Source: Eucalyptus grandis
Lineage: Eukaryota > Streptophyta > Magnoliopsida > Myrtales > Myrtaceae
Length of the DNA: 64,000 nt
Assembly (NCBI RefSeq): GCF_016545825.1
Contig: NC_052621.1
Location: 7,712,199-7,776,198 of the forward strand
Direction: 5' to 3'
A program made the translations under genes and the position numbers. Every line of letters starts with the position of its first letter. Positions within the stretch are counted from its first letter, which is position 1. Below, in pieces: positions 13,901-26,200 of the stretch. The notes beneath the pieces are model-generated. The model was not told the origin of the DNA. It saw only the letters and a program-made list of their open reading frames with translations, and did no database searches.

Positions 13901-16900
13901 AAAATAAAATTAAAACTGTAAGAAAAAATGACAATCATTTAGAGAAAGGAGGCAATTCTCCATCTTAACGGCTGAAGTACCAATACTCCAGGTCTTGCTA
14001 GACTAGCCAAAATAAAATAGAGCAAGTAGCTTGCAGTAGCATGAGGCATAGGCAAGATCAATCATCAAACAGTACAAACATGTATAACCCAAAGAGAAAA
14101 CATAAACTTACAGAATTAGGTATATATCCAAGGGAATATCCTTTCTCGCTGCTTCTTCCAATTCACTAAGCTGTAGGCTTGCCTGTTTCAGTTCATTTAC
14201 AGAACTAAGAGATCCATCATAAACTCCAGCTTGATTCGTCTTCTCCTCTACTTGCTTTGTGAGAATAGAAACAAGTCTCTGGAGGTCTGCTGCTGCTTGT
14301 CCATAATCTCTTATCATTTCAAATAAAGTGGCTCGTCTAGATATTGCCTGTATTCAAAGGTGGAAAATGTTAAAAGAAAAAGAAAGCAGTGACCACCAGA
14401 TTTGAAGTACCTCATTATGGAAATTTTCATTGAAGCAAAATGACTTGTGCATCCAGAATGGTTTATAAATAACTAGTCTTCAATGGCAAATTAGACAGTA
14501 GCATGTAAACATGAATTGCATTAATATATGTCTGCACTCTCACGCATACATATGGAGAGAGAGAGAGAGTGTAGCAATACCTTCAGATAGTTTCCATCAA
14601 GGGCTATGGCAAAGCTGCAATCAGCAATAGCATCAATGATTTGGCCCAAAGCTTTGAATGCGGCAGCACGATTGCAAAAACAAATAGCTGCATAAGGACG
14701 TGACTCCACATTGCATGACAAGGCAGCAGTGTAATGTTCAACTGCTTCTGCATGCCTTCCAGCTTGAAATGCCTCATTACCTGCCGCCTAGGTACGCAAA
14801 AATCACATAACAATCTATCATCCGAAATCTGCAGAAGTAATGTCTTCAGACCATAAAGCAATGCAAAGTTTCAGTACCGTTCATCGAGAAGATTAACTAA
14901 TTTTAGACAACCATCCATGAGTCAAACAATGTCCCTCCATTTACACTTTCGACACATGGACCTCCACTTTTAGATGGTGCAAAAGAGAATTTAAAAGGTT
15001 GTAAACTACCAGTTGTCTACCAGATACTCCTCAAAGATCTCCCATTAAGTGCTTCTAAGTGGTTGTTGGCAGTATTATCTAACTTTATTTTCAAAACCTT
15101 TTCCCTAGAAAGAAGAAAACATGTTCTAGTGGCTTTCATGAACATATAGGTGTCTGAAGATTTTGAATTCATTATTATTTTCATTAACTAAAAATAATAA
15201 TGGTTTTGTCTTAACAGTAAAAGTCCATTTAAAATTTAATCTCTCTCTCTCTCAGTTAGAGCACCTGTACTAGGGTACCAAGTTGAGTTCATGATTCATA
15301 ACTCATTCCCTTTTAGTCCCACCGATTTTAAATAGGGTAAAAGCCACCAAAAACCCTAAACTATGCCCACCGCGACATATTTGCCCCAAACTTTTTTTTT
15401 GTGACACGAGAAACCCAAACTTGTACTTATGTGACATATTTATCCCAAACTTGTATAGTGTGACATATTTACCACAAACTTGTTCTTGTGACATCAAAAA
15501 CCCCAAACTTCTATCCATGTGACAAATTTACCCTAAAAATATGATGTCACTGAAAAATTTGGGGTAAATGTGTCACATAGGTAAATATTTTGAGTTTTTG
15601 GTATCACAAAAAATAGTTTCAAAAAATAGTTTAGGATAAATGCATCACGGTGGGCAAAGTTTTGGATTTTTGGTGGCTTTTTCCCTTTTTAATATTTTGT
15701 TTAGATGTACATTTAGTAGCGCATAAGTAGAGCAGGTACAAGATTGGGATACCTTGAGACGTATAAGTTCTCGTGCAGTCCCAACCAGAGGAATTAGCAA
15801 TGCCAAACTGGAGTTTTGATTCCTGCACGGTGTAATTAACAGATCAAACTCTAAGTTCAAAACTGCTGTCTCTTTGCACTTTTAAGCCAAAAAGGAAGAG
15901 AGGTTGAAGTAAGGGAGGAATCTGCATCAGCCAATCTATACCTATTTTTAGCTGATACCAATTCTTCTTGCCTCTCCAGTGAGGCAAGGCCCTCCTCAAG
16001 CCTTCCTAATTGGAGTATGACTTGAACATGAGGCAGCATCGCCAAATTCTGAAATATAACCTATTTGAATACTTGAGACTATCTTGATCAGCAAGCTGTC
16101 CATTTATATCTAGAGAATTCTTTTCAGCTGAATCAAGGGTCTGCTCACACAGCTGAATCACTTCCTCATATCTCCGCAACTGCGACATGCAGAAAACACA
16201 CCCACAGGACACAAAATGTAATTGCCATTTTTATGCACTACATTAATTTAGAAAATTAAAGTAGCTTTTCAAACCATAAAAAGTGCTTCAGCCTTCATTT
16301 CAAGCAGTTTTTCTGAATATGAGCTTATGATTAAAGCCTCTGCAATAACTTCGGCAGCAGCTTCCACATCCTTGGATGCTCTTGTTAGCAAGAGCATGGC
16401 CACATGGTTCATGCATTCAGAAACTTTCTGCCACCAAAAAACAGACTAATCAAACAAAAAAGGAAGATTCGGCATCAAACTGAAGGCTTTGAATGTTCAC
16501 CAAATATAAAGGAGAATACTGAATACCACCAATCATGCACCTTAAGACAACAGACAACAGAAACATGAGAAAAGGAAACATAAAAGCCCAAAGCTTATTA
16601 CAGGCAGGGCCTCAAATGGGCCCAAATCAAACGTGATCAGGACTGGGAGCAGGTCATGCTCAAGAAAGTCTTTCTCGGCTATTTTAACCAAAATGCTGTT
16701 AAAAGTGCTCCAAATAATGACTATTGTAGACTATTATGAGTCAGTAACATAGTCATCATGCCACTGATATAATAATCTTCAAAGGTGTTCCTCATAAGGA
16801 CTACTCTCTCCATATGATCACATTAGGAGTCAGTAACAGAGTCACTATGCCAGAACATTAATATTATACTGGACATAAAATTTCAGAGTACACAGATGTT

Positions 16901-19900
16901 TCTGTGCATCTACAATTCCATCAGTCGCAAAAACAATTACTGCATCAGTATAAAAATCAAGCACCCATCCTTATTCTTTTAGTAAGAATTTTTGGTGACT
17001 TGGATAAGAAATTAGTCTCCCAAAATCTAAATCAGACAAAATTACAATGTCATACCTGTGCCTTTTGCAAGCCTTCAGAAGCTTCTACAGCAATTTTTCG
17101 ATCCGCACACACCTCATTTCCCACTTGCAGGCATTTCTTGTAATATCTTAATGCATCATCAACTTCCCCAAGAGCAAGGTAGCAACTTCAAATAGAAAAT
17201 GCATGAATTAGGGAACACAACATTCAACCAAACTCTAAGAAAAGTTTAGCCATGGCTTTTCATCATTTAAATCAAGAATGGTTTGAAACTCCTTAGGACT
17301 ATAAAAGATAAGATAACATAAAGGTAGATACCGCTATGAAGCTCATCATCGGTTAAGAATTTGTGTCCAAAACCCAGAATTGCATGTTAAGTACATAAAC
17401 TGTTATTGAAGACAAAGTGCAGGTTGAAAACCCTTAAACGTACTCATGTTGCCCCATGTATGGTGTTCTAGCAGAAGAGCTTAATGATTTTTGTTAACTT
17501 TAGGACACTACCGGATACAACCAAGAATAAAAATACCGGCTATATCTTTCAAAATCACTTTTTTTTCCAATGTAGAATGAGAAAAAACGTCTTACTTTGC
17601 AGCTCTAACTTGCACCTTAAAGAAGTTAGGGTCGATTGCAATGGCCATCATGCAGTCTCCTATTGCATCTCTCATTCTGCCTAAAGCCATACGGGTTGCT
17701 GCACGGTTGCTGTAGCACAACATGAGAGCCCTTGAGCAGCTTCTTGACATCTCATCTCTTGAAACGCAATTTATTCCATGTGTGTAATAATCCTCAGCCT
17801 TACCCGCATCCCCACTTGCATAAGCTTGATTTCCCCTAACATTCATCAAATTAAATAGAAAACTTAGTAAAAGAGATGGAATTACACAATCAGACCAAAA
17901 TCTAGATCGCAGTATATTAAGTATGAACGTTAGGTGATGAATAAGTGTATTGACCTCAAACGCCATTTCTCACATGCTTCCTGAGTCATGGTTGTGGCAG
18001 AAGTAGATGCTGAACCAAGCTTGCCATCCAGACTTTTATCCACCCCATAATCTTTTCCAAATTTGTATTGAGAAGAAGTCGGATTCCCTTTCTCTGGCTG
18101 AGGGGAAAGAGGTGAAGGGATGGCTGAAGATGGAAAGGGCCGAATGGAGGATGAAGCACCAGGAATTTCAAGAGATGAACTCAAATTGTGGGAACCACGA
18201 ACAGATTTCTCCCAAGCTTTCTTTTTATATTTGTGTTTGGGCACTGAAAATTGTCCTTGAGAAGCCGAGGAGGTAGTGAAAGTAAAGTTAGAGTCCCCCA
18301 TTTCTTTTACATGTGACGCTAAGCTATTTTCACTCCTCCTTTCATCATCACTTCTCTCGACCATTGAACTATAAAAGGCTCCAGTTCTAACAGATGAAGT
18401 AACAGCATCATCATCCCTGACCAATTCTATATCGTCAGCAGCAGATTTAAAGCTTTCAGTTTCAGCCCCAGATGTAGGATCCTCAACTGGGCCTTCAGTG
18501 TTGCCACTCTTCTCCAAACCATGCTTAGAAGCATCCTCTGTTGCTTCTCTGCTTAGCTCGTAATCATTTATATCCATACGCTGTGTTGCAGAAAGGAGGC
18601 TTTCATCTATAGCATCATTTGAGAAAGTGGAGGGAGGAGCATCCAAAGCATCTGCATTGTCCAGGCTGTAGGACTCATTTGACGTAACTGAACTATCTCT
18701 TGAATATGGATCATGTGCTAATGGTTCTTGGTACGAAGATACATCCGAAGATACATCCATCGGTGAACAAGCCTCAGAGGCCTCTGGCTTTTCTAAAGAT
18801 ATGCTTTCCATTGACACAAAGGATTGCATGAACCGAGGCTGAACATGGGCGGACTGCCTCATTTTCCCCTTCTTCTTCTTCATTTTAGAGCTATCAAATG
18901 CCTCTCTCTTTGCAGTAAACTCTATTTTTCCAGTCAAGCCAGAAGCCAGGTCCACTTTTGCCACAGGCGTCTTAAATTCCACAAATGATGAGCCAGTATC
19001 ATCCTGTTTGCTCTCAGAAGATATATTGATGTTTCTTTCATCTCTATTAGAAACGTTCTTCCCTCCTTTTAAAGGGATGCCACGAGATGGTAATTCGTGC
19101 GATGATGTAGCAATGCCGCTTACTCCTATATCTTCGGTAGGTCGGTTTAAAGGAACTTGACTGCCAAATGCATGCTCGGCTTCCTTTCCAGACTGAAAAC
19201 TGAATCCTCTAGAAACTGGCTCAACAATGGAATCGTTCATTTTGCTACCAATATTCAGTTTCTCATTGATCTCATTCACTAATACAATTTCTGTCATCCC
19301 ATGGGTACGACCACTGGCACTTGTGCTCCCTCCAAATACAAAACCAGTTTTCTTTGTATTTAATTCAAAATCATTCTCTCCAGTGCTGTTATCCATGGTT
19401 GCAGGATCCCTTAAGTTGAGCTTCGTCATCTGATCAGGGAGAGCAGCCGCGGATTTTCCAGTAAACACACCATTATATTCCTTTCTACTTCCACCAGTAG
19501 ATTCATTTAATTGATCAGCTTTGTCAACAACCCGATTGCTGTCCGGTTGATTAGCTTCTCTGATATTCAGTTTATTCCTCAACTGATCCAGGAGCTCGGC
19601 TTCCACATGTTTCCCAGCAAAACCATCCGTGCCTGCATCGACCCCTATACCAACCTTAACCTGTTCGTGCGTACTTAAATTAGACTTAAAATTCCCCGTT
19701 CGCCCGGAAGGGTTGTTATGTGAAGCTTGGATATTCAGCTTCCTCATTTCTTCTGGCAATGCAGAAGCTACTGATTCATCAAAGCCAGAGCTTTTATTGT
19801 TGCCACCCTTCGATTCGAATATAAAGCTTGAATTCGCACCAGAAGAACCATCTCGAGCAGTCGCAGACTCGTTCCCGCTCCCTATTCTCAAGTTCTCCAT

Positions 19901-20416
19901 TTTCTCAGCAACTCCTGTCCCCAAACTCCCGTCCGAATCACTCCTATTCGCTCCGAACACATAGTCGCTCGCCGGAGGAGCGCTCGCCGCACACGGGAAC
20001 GAGCCGAGCACGGAATCACGCGGACTGAACGAGAACGGATTCGCCCCGGGCCCCGCTCTGCTCTCCTGATTCGAGCTCGGGCGATTAATGCTTCTCCTCT
20101 TGGAGATTCTCGACTTGGCGAAGACCGGCGCGGGCACCGATCCCGGAGACGTAGGCGCGCCGAAGAAGAAACCGGAGCCAATGTCGGCCGAGCCCGGGTA
20201 TCCGGAACCGCCGCCCTCCAGCCTCGACGAGCTCATGCCCGCCGCAGTATCCAGGGGGAAGCGAGGGACGCCGGCGGGGGGAGAGAACCGAGCCGTCAGG
20301 GCTAGGGATCCTCCGGGGCTCCGCCGGCGAGTCAGCAGCGCCGGCGGCGCGCGGCGGCGGCGGGGGCCGGGGCCATCGGCGGGCGGGCGGCGGGGGCGGC
20401 GGCGGAGGCGATCCAA
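10983..20416 (-). CDS. TPR-repeat and J-domain co-chaperone with an apparent frameshift
   Basis: Eleven coding exons on the minus strand: 20416-17955, 17835-17596, 17185-17056, 16427-16275, 16179-15942, 15822-15753, 14787-14581, 14347-14112, 12925-12847, 12772-12635 and 11186-10983. Residues 1-821 are low-complexity and FG-rich and hold five spaced KLNI-type motifs. TPR motifs follow (RGNQAYASGD, CYSNRAATRMALG, AAGNEAFQAGR, CFCNRAAAFKALGQ). A C-terminal J domain starts at DIPLDIYLILG and carries the HPD triad (KHHPDK) that stimulates Hsp70. The family resembles Arabidopsis TPR15/TPR16. Exon 5 needs one extra base near 16012-16016 to stay open. As written, translation stops at 16008-16006 after 1,052 residues and loses the later TPRs and J domain; with the base it would be about 1,385 residues. 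Every other join is in frame, so a sequencing error or a recent lesion is likelier than an old pseudogene. An internal ATG at 20236 (MSSSRLEG) is an equally plausible start, giving a product 60 residues shorter. Confidence 0.88.
12926..14111 (-). other. Intron of the TPR/J-domain gene
   Basis: A 1.2 kb intron separating the exon ending ...DIYLIL from the exon carrying the HPD motif. It is AT-rich, and I saw no repeat element or RNA gene. Confidence 0.7.
15334..15688. mobile_element. Foldback MITE in an intron of the TPR/J-domain gene
   Basis: The left end AGGGTAAAAGCCACCAAAAA and the reverse complement of the right end AGGGAAAAAGCCACCAAAAA start inverted repeats of about 50 bp that continue through a shared TGCCCACCG block. 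The interior contains several copies of a roughly 35-bp unit built on GTGACATATTTA and CCCAAACTTG. Flanks ttttaaat and ttttaata may be an imperfect 8-9 bp target duplication, which would suggest a Mutator-like origin (inference). It lies in the intron between coding exons 6 and 7 and does not touch splice sites. Confidence 0.75.
16006..16016 (-). other. Frameshift and premature stop in coding exon 5 of the TPR/J-domain gene
   Basis: The minus strand reads TAC TCC AAT TAG here. Before it the frame gives ...WRCCLMFKSY. After it, only the -1 frame continues with family-like sequence (LGRLEEGLASLE). Adding one pyrimidine in the TACTCC run would open the frame. The exon is 238 nt long; with one more base it keeps the phase needed to join exon 6. 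The exon-length bookkeeping therefore supports a one-base loss independently of the protein sequence. Confidence 0.85.
16188..16274 (-). other. Short intron of the TPR/J-domain gene
   Basis: Part of the intron between coding exons 4 (ending at 16275, ATG|gtttg) and 5 (starting at 16179 after gcatgtcgcag). It is under 100 bases and ordinary in form. It is listed because exon 5, just beyond it, carries the frameshift. Confidence 0.7.
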
Positions 20417-22589
20417 TGGCGAGAGGGTGGGGTTGGATCGGCGAGGGAAGAGAGAGAGAGAGACGGAGGGCGGTTGATGATGAGCGAGGCGGAGATGATG
20501 GCGTTTCTCTTTCTTTCTTTCTCCTTTTTTTCGGTTTTGGTTTGATGAATATCAGATAGAGAGAAAAGAGATTTTCTTTTTTTTTTTTCTTTTTTCTTTT
20601 TTTGGTTTCCTTCTTTTTCGCTTTCCCGGCTTCGCGTCACGGACGCAGGAGGAGGAGGGGTGGCCGTTCCGCTTCGTTTCCATTTTTTTTTTTCTTCACT
20701 TTATTTTTCCCAATTTGCTATATTCCTTCTCGTGAGATTTTCTAATTTTTTTTTCATTATATAAAGGCGAGAAATGCAAGAAGTGAGATTTAATTTGATT
20801 TAGGAAATGGGTTGGCCAAAACAACTATTTTAGAAAACGAATCCTCATTATCCCACCGTCTACAAGAAAATAATTTATTAAGCAAACCCTTTTAAATTAT
20901 TACTTAGTCAATTTCTTAAAGATGCCTGGTTATCATTCGTCATCGATCCATATTATCGCCTCGATGAGCATACTTTTTTGTCTACTCGCGTCTCGAGACA
21001 TGGTCTAAATCAAACTTTTACAATAAAATATAATAGAAAAATGTTGGGGGTGATATTGGTTGGGGAATGCGTGTAGCTTAGGGTTAAGGTCATGTGTGAG
21101 TATTAAGTGAGAAAATTAGCAATTCTTTTTTTTATGGAGGGCATTATGAGACAAGGAATGGCCCAACGTGTACTCAACTCCTTGTCGGTTTCCCCTTGAT
21201 AACTCAACTCAATTTCAAATCATTGTTGGGAATAATGCCCAGATGATTCAAGCTTGAAAGAGAAATAAACAATGACAATCTCATCTGATATAATAAAATG
21301 ACCCCCAAAAAGTCAGCTTCAAGAACAGCTCAACACATGTGAGGAAACAGGGGAGGGAAAAAAAAAGAGAGGATGATCGACTTGCTGATTCAGATTCAAT
21401 TGCAAGAAATTTATCAAATTATATGATAATTACATCAAGGAAATTTAAGTTATTTTTGCCGTCAAAAAGAAGAATACATTGTTACATTATAGTTTAGTAT
21501 CGTACATTAACTTTCTTGAAATTTTTCGAAGAGATGTAGAAGATGAAATTGAAGTTCACCTCTAGATTTACTTTATTTTATAGGGAACTTTATTTTATAG
21601 GGAGATGGAAATTTACGCAATATATATATATATATATATAGTAAAAATATGCAATTTTTGAACTTGAATATAATAGTGTTTAATTGGTTCTTTTGAAAGT
21701 GTGTTTTTGGCAACATGTAACTTTTGTTACAAGTTAAAGGGAAAAAAAAAACATGTTACCGCATCAAATTCATGCATGTAGCTATAATATTATTATTTAC
21801 AACTAATCATGGATTAATTTTTCTAGACAACTAGAAAGAAGAGCAAGCAGCACATGCGGGCAAAACAAGAAAAAAGAAAAAAAGAGATTTGCCACGTATT
21901 TAGAGAAAGAAAGTCTCAAAGAATTTAAAATATTAAAGAGAATAGAGTTTATTTTGCTTGTGCTAAATAAGCACAACGGTTATTTCTAGCACACCAGCAA
22001 CTTGTAATTGCAATCATTCCAAATAATTGAGGACCATAAGTGATTATCAAGTTGGCCCAAGCTTAGTCAGGCCTTAAAAGATCGGTCCTGAACTTTTGTC
22101 CATACCCGTCCAAAAATGTCTTCGGGGCCAAAGATCCACCCTAAACTTTGATAAGTTTTCGGGCAATCAAGTCCATGATCAGTTTACAAAAAGTCAAGTT
22201 GATCTTTTAGATAGTCGAGATAAAGATTTATCTTTTAATAGCTGAGATAAAGATAGTACATACATGACAAATTGATGAAATTGGATTATCAAAATACCAC
22301 CTTTAGATCATGTCATAACCATGTGATTTTACACTTTTTTTCAAGACAAGAACGATATATACCCTTTTCTTATCCCATACCGTATTGTGCTCTTCCCACA
22401 CATGAACCTCGAATTTCATTACACATGGCTAAATCTAGACCAGCATTCATTAGAGAAGAAACAGAACCAGATCCTGCATACTGATCCGGGTGATGAACTA
22501 CAGAGCTTTTGCAAGAGACTGAACAATGACGGATCCGCAGGAATATCCACATGTATACTTAGAAACCAGGAACGAAATCTGAGAGCTTT
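20417..22589. other. Intergenic region upstream of the TPR/J-domain gene
   Basis: The first 250 bases are GC-rich then pyrimidine-rich and probably hold the leader and promoter of the minus-strand co-chaperone gene. The rest is AT-rich with a (TA)10 microsatellite at 21621-21640. No gene was recognised. Confidence 0.6.
21621..21640. repeat. (TA)10 microsatellite
   Basis: Ten uninterrupted TA units in an intergenic AT-rich stretch. Confidence 0.95.
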
Positions 22590-22984
22590 CTAGTTCGGTT
22601 TCTCTCTGCTTTTCCTGTCAGCAACGAGGGCGTTGTATTCTTCCCTCAGCTTCTCGTACTTGTCGCTCAAGGCCTTGAAGGCTTCGACCTTCTCGCGCGG
22701 GACTTCGCTCCTCCTCTGCTCCAGGCGGAGCCTCACCGCCTCGATTTCCCTCTTCAGCTCTTGGATCCTCGCCATCTTCTCTTCGTGCTGCCTCTGCAAC
22801 TTCTGCAGCTCTGACTCCTTCCGCCCTGCAAGATTTCAAAATTCCTCCTTTTTTCAGCTACATTGCGAGTTTAACCATCAAGCCGAATCCAACCCATCAT
22901 TGTACTAAAACTAGCAAAAGAAAGGACATGTTTGCCAGCTTAATTACCTGGCAAAGCATGTGAACTCCCACTTCCATCCTCCAT
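22590..22984 (-). CDS. Small coiled-coil protein, function unknown
   Basis: Two coding exons, 22984-22948 and 22825-22590, join in frame to 90 residues (MEDGSGSS... to ...REKPN). From residue 14 onward the protein is almost entirely charged, with heptad-like spacing of Leu, Ile and Met (KMARIQELKREIEAVRLRLE), so it should form one long coiled coil. A preceding exon (about 23206-23141, ending GTGCAG|gtgag) splices to 22999. It is open in the same frame but I found no ATG in it and an in-frame TAA lies just upstream, so I treat it as 5' UTR. I do not recognise the family. A longer protein starting further upstream is the main alternative. Confidence 0.6.
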
Positions 22985-23211
22985 CCCACCAGCAAGTTTC
23001 TGCATGTCGACAAAACATATAAAAAAGGCATCTTTTCAAGGGGACAAAAAGAGCCATCAAGCCTATGAAACACCAGGAATTTTATCAGACCGTGCATGTA
23101 CACGATACTAAAGTTTTGCCAAGCACTAAATTTTTCTCACCTGCACTCCTTTAGGTGTCCCCAGTTCTTCACGAGGTGCGGATGTGCCAAATAGATTATG
23201 AACAGGACTTT

Positions 23212-23222
23212 ATATATAACCC
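23212..23222 (-). promoter_or_regulatory. TATA box of the small coiled-coil gene
   Basis: The minus strand reads TATATATAAAG, a close match to the plant TATA consensus. It would place transcription start near 23185-23190, just inside the non-coding first exon that splices to 22999. No other gene lies close enough on this strand to use it. Confidence 0.5.
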
Positions 23223-23239
23223 AAAAAGTTGTTTGTCAC

Positions 23240-26200
23240 TTTAATGTGAAAGTGATGCACCAATCACCCAATCTGAGAAGAGACATGCATGAGCGAGAGC
23301 ATCTGGCTCAGATGGAAAAAAAATCTCCTTCGTAGATTCTGGTTTACCATAGATGTGAAAGAGTCTCTTTTTCCATCTTCCCCATGTCCTTTACTTCACC
23401 CTTCTGGAATCAGAAGAGAACAGACACTTGTTGCTGTTTCTTTGTTTCACCAGAACAGAGAGATCCATGCAAAAACAGAGAAGGAAAAGAGAGATTTGAT
23501 TGAAGGCCTAAGAGGGCATCACATCATCCATTTCGGATGGATCTTGAAGCCCATCTTTTGGATTTTACTTGGGCCATTTTCTTTTTGTCCCAATTTTACT
23601 TATCTGGCCCATGCCTTGTTGTCTCCTCCTTAAAAGGAAGCAGCTTTCCAAGGGTAGGCCGACGGGTCATCGACCCATCAACCTCAGAAAGGCAATTCGG
23701 TCTCAAAAGTTCCGTGACACCCTTTGTAAGTTTGCAATCTTTGGTCTGATGCTGCGTGAGTCCCCAAAGAGATCCCAACAAGTTTGGTAAGCATCCGCAT
23801 CTTGTGCCGAACGTTGAGGGAATATCCTTGGAGGCAAGAAGTGAAAAAGCATGAAATTGGACAAAGAATTGTCTCATACCCTCTTTCTCGAAGTCAGTAA
23901 TTTCTCGAAGTCCTTGAAGAGAAATGTTTTGGTTAGTCGATCATCTGTAATATTCTTTCCTTCATCGTCCACTACAACATGATCCTCGCAATTTCGCACA
24001 TCGTCAATTTGCACACGACTCGTGAAAGTGAAGATGAGAAAATGAAAAGGCACGGAGTTTTTACATTTCTTTTATCAGTTTGCACTACACGAAGATTCTC
24101 CAGCTAAGAAAGAAGCCAACTTTTTGATATAATATCGGGCGGAGACGATAAAAAGCTCACAAGTTGCACGAGTTCGATCGAGTCGTTTCGTAAGCATGAT
24201 TCAAAGTTTTCGAGCGAAAGCAACGTACAGCTCGAGCACATCCATGTCATCAACAGCACGAGCCCGTCACTAAACTAAACATTCAGCCAGACAAGAGTCT
24301 ATGCACTCAGCACTCAAGTATTAATCAAAGATTTCGGTCTCTCGTCCTCCCAAACTCAAAATTCTCAACCTCCACGAAAATCAGAAAAATAAAAATTACC
24401 CCCAACTTCAGCCATTTCGTACATACCCTCGCGATTTTTCCAATCGAAGAAGATGCTGCCTCACCCCTCCCAAAAAACAGAGAGAGAAAAGAGAGGAAAA
24501 CCCAACTTGGATAGAACAGATCATGATGATGGTTGCAAGAAAAAAGAGCTTTATGTCCAATGAAGATCCTAAAGAACTCCACTTTCTCTAAAAAGGCCCC
24601 AAAGGCCGAAGGCCAAAAAAGCTAAAGCGGGTGGTTGTCAGAGAGAATCATCCATTTTAACACCACTACACAATGACACCCGAAATTATATAATGTCTCT
24701 GTGCAGTACAGCGAGAGACAAGCAGATATGAACCGAAAGTCGTGAGAAACCCCATCGCTTTCGTTTTCAAGCGCTCTTACTTCGAGAAAGGGAAAGGGAA
24801 AGGGCACTAGGGTGGGCTACAACGTAATGGAAAAAAAAAAAAAAAAAGTTGAATAAACTTGAATAAAATAAAAAACAAGAGCTACCTCCTCCTCCTCCGG
24901 GCATATCCGCCAGTCAACAAGGGGTGAAGAGAGAGATGCTGTTCACTTGCACATTCACCTTCCTAACCCCTCTTTTATCTTTGAGGTGAAAAGTACACGG
25001 ACACAAATAAACTTCCTAACCCCTCTTTTATCTTTGAGGTGAAAAGTACACGGACACAAATAAACGCGAAATAAGTGTAAAAACAGGAGTTAAGGGGTGT
25101 CGGCAATTCGTCAATCGAACGCTTATAAGTTTTAAGAAAACCCAAATCGGGTCTCAAGCTCGCTGTCGATGAAATTCAGACGTCAAATGACCCATTCTTC
25201 TGCAAGAAAGCCAGGTCGGTTTCCGACCCTTGAATTCCATAGATGGCTAGCTCGAGACCTGACTAGGGCTTCTTTAAAACTGTAAGCCGTCAATTGATCA
25301 AAATAAAACCTGATTTCTTGTTGCCGCACTTGATTCTAGACCTGACATGCTTGCTTCTCTCTCTCCCCTATTACAATCAAACAATAAGGACGAAGAAGAC
25401 CTCACTGAGCATTTCCCCAACTTCTCAACTTTCATTCAAAAGGAAGGGTGAAAAGGAAAACAAGAAGAAAATGCAATGAAATCCCACCAGCAAGAATTAA
25501 AGAAACTCAAAAAGAGGACAAAAATAATTCATCTAACTGAAAGTGAAAGGGGTAAAAATTCCATTTGATGCCATTTGCAAAATGTCAGCCACCCATGTGA
25601 CCAGTCAGCACTTTTCCTGTATGTGGGCCTAAGGATCATGAATCAGGAAATCATGAAATGAAGTGAAACTAAAGAGAGAAGCCCCACTCCAAAAGCAGAC
25701 CTAGCAGAGACACGAAAACAACCACTATCTTCACACCAATACTATGAGAGAGAAAGATCAGATCAGTGACGAACGAAACCAATTTGTTTGATATCCTCCT
25801 ACCCTTCTAAATTGAGCCCTCCCCGCTCTGCCCCAGTGACCGTGTGCATTTTAAAGAATTTGCCATCAAACTGTTTTAGCATTTTATCTACACTAATATT
25901 CAAGACAAGCATAAAACTGACGTACAACAAAAGAAATTTTTTGAAACAGAAGCTATGTATAAATTAAAGGTAATCCAAAGTTACAATTGTCTGCTTGTTC
26001 TATGAAGTTGTCTGTTCTGTGTGGTCCTGCACCCACCTGCACAGAGGTTACATAGAAGAAAATAGGGAGAACCTACACATTACTATCGAATCACCTGTCC
26101 CCTTAAGGTATCGTAGATGTAGTAGTAGTATGTATTTTGCTGTTAGCAGTATGTATCGATGATGACGGCGCCGACTCTCACCAAAATCATCTCTAAGGGA

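Noticed and set aside
23596..23877. 93-codon minus open frame upstream of the small coiled-coil gene
   Set aside because: Considered as its missing first exon, but there is no suitable donor in the right phase, and a TATA box lies between them.
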